Source of the DNA: Margaritifera margaritifera
Taxonomy: Eukaryota; Mollusca; Bivalvia; Unionida; Margaritiferidae
Direction of reading: 5' to 3'
Assembly (NCBI GenBank): GCA_029931535.1
Contig: JAQPZY010001610.1
Location: 4,377,501-4,441,500, forward strand
Length of the DNA: 64,000 nucleotides
Made by a program: the position numbers and the translations under genes. The notes under the pieces are model-generated. The model saw nothing but the letters and a program-made list of their open reading frames with translations. It was not told the origin of the DNA and searched no databases. Of the stretch, positions 59,560-64,000 are shown in pieces (within the stretch, counting starts at the first letter, position 1; every line of letters begins with the position of its first letter).

Positions 59560-61060
59560 TCATTTCAAGTATGGACCCTGTAAAAGTAATAACTTAACAG
59601 AGCCCATTCTTATAAGTGACTTAAACTCTAATCATGATATAAATGCACACCACGTTTCATGAAGATATCTCAATTGGTTTACATATTAACTGTCAAGAGA
59701 TGGTGTGACAGACAGACACAATTTTTTAAAAAAAGGGGATAAGTTGCAAAATGCTAATCAGACATAGCTTATTCTTTTACAAGACACACTGTCTTGTCAT
59801 GATACATGAGTATAGCAAATTTAATGAAAATACTTTTACAAGACACACTGTCTTGTCATGATACATGTGCATACCAAATTTCATGAAAATACTTTTACAA
59901 GACACACTGTCTTGTCATGATACATGAGTATACCAAATTTCATAAAAATACTTTTACAAGACACACTGTCTTGTCATGATACATGAGTATACCAAATTTC
60001 ATGAAAATACTTTTACAAGACACACTGTCTTGTCATGATACATGTGCATACCAAGTTTCATGAAAATACTTTTACAAGACTCACTGTCTTGTCATGATAC
60101 ATGTGCATACCAAATTTCATAAAAATACTTTTACAAGACTCACTGTCTTGTCATGATACATGTGCATACCAAATTTCATGAAAATACTTTTACAAGACTC
60201 ACTGTCTTGTCATGATACATGTGCATACCAAATTTCATGAAAATACTTTTACAAGACTCACTGTCTTGTCATGATACATGTGCATACCAAATTTCATGAA
60301 AATACTTTTACAAGACTCACTGTCTTGTCATGATACATGTGCATACCAAATTTCATGAAAATACTTTTACAAGACACAATGTCTTGTCATGATACATGTG
60401 CATACCAAATTTCATGAAAATACTTTTACAAGACTCACTGTCTTGTCATGATACATGTGCATACCAAATTTCATAAAAATACTTTTACAAGACTCACTGT
60501 CTTGTCATGATACATGTGCATACCAAATTTCATGAAAATACTTTTACAAGACTCACTGTCTTGTCATGATACATGTGCATACCAAATTTCATGAAAATAC
60601 TTTTACAAGACTCACTGTCTTGTCATGATACATGTGCATACCAAATTTCATGAAAATACTTTTACAAGACACAATGTCTTGTCATGATACATGAGTATAC
60701 CAAATTTCATGAAAATACTTTTAATGGTTAAGGACATATGAAGTGTAAATACAGTTTTCAAACATGGGTAGATAACTCTGAATGCACTAAACTGACAAAG
60801 CCAAATCTTATATGGGACAAAAGCACTCATCATGATGCTAATGCATACAAAATTTCAGTAGATATTAACCTGAGAAGAGTGTGACAAATGGATGGATGGA
60901 CACAGTAATAAAAATGGGGATAACTCTTAAAATGCTGATCAGACCTACAATATTTTCACAATTAGGCACAATGTCTAGTCATGATACAAAAGCATACAGG
61001 TATCATTAGGATGTATGGGAGATATTAAGTAAACAAAAGTGCGATGGCCAGACTATAAAA
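59560..61060. repeat. Larger degenerate repeat whose middle expanded into a 59 bp array (59770-60722)
   Basis: About 16 copies of ACTTTTACAAGACTCACTGT, CTTGTCATGATACATGTGCA, TACCAAATTTCATGAAAAT. Flanks at 59560-59769 and 60723-61060 are diverged copies of one ~200-bp unit (GATAACTCT..., GTGACAGACAGACA / GTGACAAATGGATGG). Each 59 bp unit carries ACAAGAC...GTCTTGT, a 7 bp stem with a 5 base loop. Confidence 0.92.
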
Positions 61061-61124
61061 CAAGCTGAATGCAGTATACTCCCAAAATATACCTATTGGA
61101 TTTACTTATACCAACAAGGGTATA

Positions 61125-61680
61125 TTTAAACCTATAGGGGTATACTAAAACCTATAGGGGTATACTAAAACCTATAGGAGTATACTAAAACCTATAGGAG
61201 TATACTAAAACCTATAGGGGTATACTAAAACCTATAGGGGTATACTAAAACGTATAGGGGTATACTAAAACCTATAGGGGTATACTTAAACCTATAGGAG
61301 TATACTTAAACCTACAGGGGTATACATAAACCTATAGGAGTATACTAAAACCTATAGGGGTATACTAAAACCTACAGGGGTATACTAAAACCTATAGGGG
61401 TATACTTAAACCTATAGGGGTATACTTAAACCTATAGGGGTATACCAAAACCTATAGGGGTATACTAAAACCAATAGGGGTATACTTAAACCTATAGGGG
61501 TATACTAAAACCTATAGGGGTATACTAAAACCTATAGGGGTATACTAAAACCTATAGGGGTATACTTAAACCTATAGGAGTATACTAAAACCTATAACCT
61601 ATAGGGGTATACTAAAACCTATAGGGGTATACTAAAACCTATAGGGGTATACTTAAACCTATAGGAGTATACTAAAAAAA
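61125..61680. repeat. 20 bp tandem repeat, about 28 copies
   Basis: Unit CCTATAGGGGTATACTAAAA; variants GGAG, CTTAAA and CTACAG. CCTATAGG and GTATAC are palindromes inside each unit. Confidence 0.96.
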
Positions 61681-62683
61681 TTATGTCTACAGGGATATAC
61701 TAATACCTACTCATTATCATAACATCTTAGATCAAATCAAAGTTTCTTCCTTCAACAAATAACTCCCCAATAAAGTAATCTGAAATTTAACATATACACT
61801 GAAAATTTAATAAAATTTTTATAAACAATATTAAAGTTATGCCTTGCACATTTTAAGTACCGGTAGTGACAATCATCAAGGTGTCAGAGGATAAGACCTG
61901 AATTCTATGACAAGCTTGTCAGTACATGTAGATATGATTATGTAATGATCCACACATAGCCAAAGATAGCATTGGTCAGCAGTCCACTGGAATACAATAA
62001 TGTGTTAAAGTTTGACTGATAGGTTGTCTGAGTCAGAGATTAATCAATTGATAGAGTAGGACCAAAAATTCATGACCTTCTGGTCCTACAATTAAGAGCT
62101 GCTCCCATTCAAGGAATACTGCATTGTATGTAACTTTTTTACACTTTTTATTCATTATCTTTTGTGGTGTTCAAATAATTATGTTCAAAAAAATATTAAT
62201 GTGTTATCTGTACATTTTCATAACTTTTATTAAGTTTTTTCTTCAGGAGTACAAGTAAATACGTATTAATGTTTGTAACTGCCTATATGCAAGAATGGTT
62301 TATAAGAACTCTGAGTCTCTCAGACTGTATAACTGTGCTAGAAACGTTTCATGAGTTCCAGCCAAAGTATATGTTACTATTAGTCTCTCAGACTATGTAA
62401 CTGTGCTGGAAAAGTTTGATGAATTCCAGGCAAAGTATATGTTACTATGAGAAGAACACCATCAATATGACAAAGTTTTAAATGTCAATGTCTTATACAA
62501 GGCCTGTCCTTTCTATATGTATGATCTGAGATTTATAGTTGTCCCTCTTCTCATAATAATGCAAATGAGTATTGACTGTAGAGCCTTCAGGATTTGACTA
62601 TCTCATAATGCAAATTAGAGAAGTAATACTGAGATTATACAGTCTACATTGAGATTAACCAGTTTATGTGGTAATATAGTAAA
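61681..62683. other. Unique DNA, no recognised feature
   Basis: A ~70 bp direct repeat, AGTCTCTCAGACT.TA(TAACTGTGCT), occurs at 62310-62345 and 62382-62420 with CCAAAGTATATGTTACTAT nearby. No gene. Confidence 0.4.
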
Positions 62684-62996
62684 CACTATATATACTTGCA
62701 TATCAATCAGATCCAACTGTAAACAGCATAGATCCAGATCTGCCATTACAAAATGCACTGGCAGATTTGGGTCCATCTTATTTGTTCTACTGAATATTCC
62801 TAAATTAAAATAAACTGCACAGACCGAGATCTAATGGTGCATTATGTGTGGCAGATGAGGGTCTATGTTGTTTGTTTTACTGATTACTCCTAACAAACTG
62901 CATAGACCCAGATTTGCTGTTGCATTATGTGATGGCAAATCTGGGTCTATGTTGTTTGCAGTTGGATCCAACTTGTACAAGAGTATATATATAGTA
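62684..62996. mobile_element. Foldback element, copy 5, with an extra arm
   Basis: Ends ACTATATATACTTGC and GAGTATATATATAGT. It contains three arm pairs instead of two (GCATAGATCCAGATCTGCCA, GGCAGATGAGGGTCTATGTT, GCATAGACCCAGATTTGCTG, GGCAAATCTGGGTCTATGTT), so it is about 100 bp longer than the others. Confidence 0.82.
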
Positions 62997-63526
62997 ATAT
63001 ATTAAACCATGTATTATACGTGTCATAATATTAAACCATGTATTATATGTGTCATAATATTAAACCATGTATTATATGTGTCATAATATTAAACTATGTA
63101 TTATATGTGTCATAATATTAAACCATGTATTATATGTGTCATAATATTAAACCATGTATTATATGTGTCATAATATTAAACCATGTATTATATGTGTCAT
63201 AATATTAAACCATGTATTATATGTGTCATAATATTAAACTATGTATTATATGTGTCATAATATTAAACCATGTATTATATGTGTCATAATATTAAATCAT
63301 GTATTATATGTGTCATAATATTAAACCATGTATTATATGTCATAATATTAAACCATGTATTATATGTGTCATAATATTAAACTATGTATTATATGTGTCA
63401 TAATATTAAACCATGTATTATATGTGTCATAATATTAAATCATGTATTATATGTGTCATAATATTAAACCATGTATTATATGTGTCATAATATTAAACCA
63501 TGTATTATATGTGTCATAATATTAAC
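62997..63526. repeat. 29 bp tandem repeat, about 18 copies, abutting the foldback end
   Basis: Unit TTAAACCATGTATTATATGT then GTCATAATA; it begins at the last bases of the foldback element. Confidence 0.95.
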
Positions 63527-63544
63527 AATAAAGAATCAGACATC

Positions 63545-64000
63545 TCAGTATAGTTGAGTCTGTGCTGTTGCTAGGAAAAATCAGTAGAGCAAACTGTGTA
63601 TAGACCCTGATCACCCAGCACATAATGGGATGGCAGGGCTGGGTCTACACTGTTTGCAAGGAAAAATCAGCAGAGCAAACTGTGCATAGATCTTGATCTG
63701 GCAGCACATAAGAGAAAGGCTAGAGCACTCTGCATATAGACCCTGGTATGGCAGCACATAATGGGAAGGCTAGGAAAAATCAGTACAGCAAGCTGTGCAT
63801 GGACCCTGATCTTGCAGCACATAATGGGAAGACAAGGAAAAATCAGCAGAGCTAATGGCACAGAGACCTTGATCCGGCAGTACATAATAGAAATGCTAGA
63901 AAAAATAAGCAGAGCACACTGCTCATAAACCCTGGTCTGGCAACACATGATGGGAAGGCTAGGAAAAATATAGACACTGATCTGGCAGCACATAATGGGA
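63545..64000. repeat. ~62 bp tandem repeat related to the foldback arm, 7 or more copies, cut by window end
   Basis: Unit contains AGCAAACTGTGCATAGACCC, TGATCTGGCAGCACATAATG and GGAAGGCTAGGAAAAATCAG. The first copy still has the opposite arm (GGCTGGGTCTACACTGTTTGC), so the array looks like an expanded, decayed foldback element. Confidence 0.85.

Noticed and set aside
50685..64000. Search for N-terminal DPP7 exons (DHF, TGNEG, HRYYG-preceding)
   Set aside because: No such motifs were found on the minus strand; taken to lie beyond 64000.

Overview
This is a 64 kb stretch of AT-rich animal genomic DNA. It has spliced exons with GT/AG borders, non-LTR retrotransposon remains, tRNA-derived SINEs, foldback elements and a very large number of tandem minisatellites. 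A bivalve or gastropod mollusc is the best guess. The reasons are the ~137 bp tandem family built on 'TGACCTTGACC...TTGACC' (33.6-34.6 kb), the degenerate 'ATGTACCAAGTTTCA...AGATTGTGTCATAT...GATGGATGGATGG' family (52.3-53.4 kb), and invertebrate SINEs with a 'GGCACTTAACTCCCATT' core. The species cannot be fixed from sequence alone.

One protein-coding gene is clear: the middle of a DPP7-like (dipeptidyl peptidase 2, peptidase family S28) gene on the minus strand. Seven consecutive exons lie at 50521-50684, 47719-47854, 22592-22679, 16998-17164, 12345-12405, 6597-6718 and 2021-2177. All have canonical splice sites and compatible phases, and together they give about 298 codons. The nucleophile motif GGSYGG is split across the first junction seen here. 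The signal peptide and N-terminal exons lie beyond 64000. The exon(s) with the catalytic Asp and His lie below position 1. Introns run from 2.7 to 25 kb and are filled with repeats.

By hand tally about half the window is tandem array: some 40 arrays with units from 16 to ~190 bp. The largest are 9277-11720 (16 bp), 14730-16640 (28 bp), 20616-22470 (39 bp), 23363-25050 (43 bp), 35397-37492 (~41 bp), 41980-43610 (48 bp), 47985-49281 (48 bp) and 54838-57912 (37 bp). Many give long open frames, often on both strands, but these are by-products of repetition.

Mobile DNA: a decayed LINE on the minus strand (35073-40560) with endonuclease and reverse transcriptase remnants; three LINE 3' fragments (18412-18800 plus, 43740-43930 minus, 57950-58500 plus); two copies of a SINE (16633-16821 plus, 18843-19034 minus); five copies of a foldback element with TACCATATATAC-type ends; a 650 bp terminal-inverted-repeat element inserted inside a 36 bp minisatellite (4161-4810); and a small MITE family (26743-26900 and 30743-30823).

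The most interesting theme is where the arrays come from. Several can be traced to a recognisable parent: the 3' splice site plus start of a DPP7 exon (13 copies of exactly 63 bp, all in frame), the 5' splice site end of another DPP7 exon, the LWNSL motif and the endonuclease C-terminus of the LINE, the head of the SINE, and the arm of the foldback element. The first makes thirteen in-phase candidate splice acceptors in one intron and could produce a length-variable DPP7 protein.
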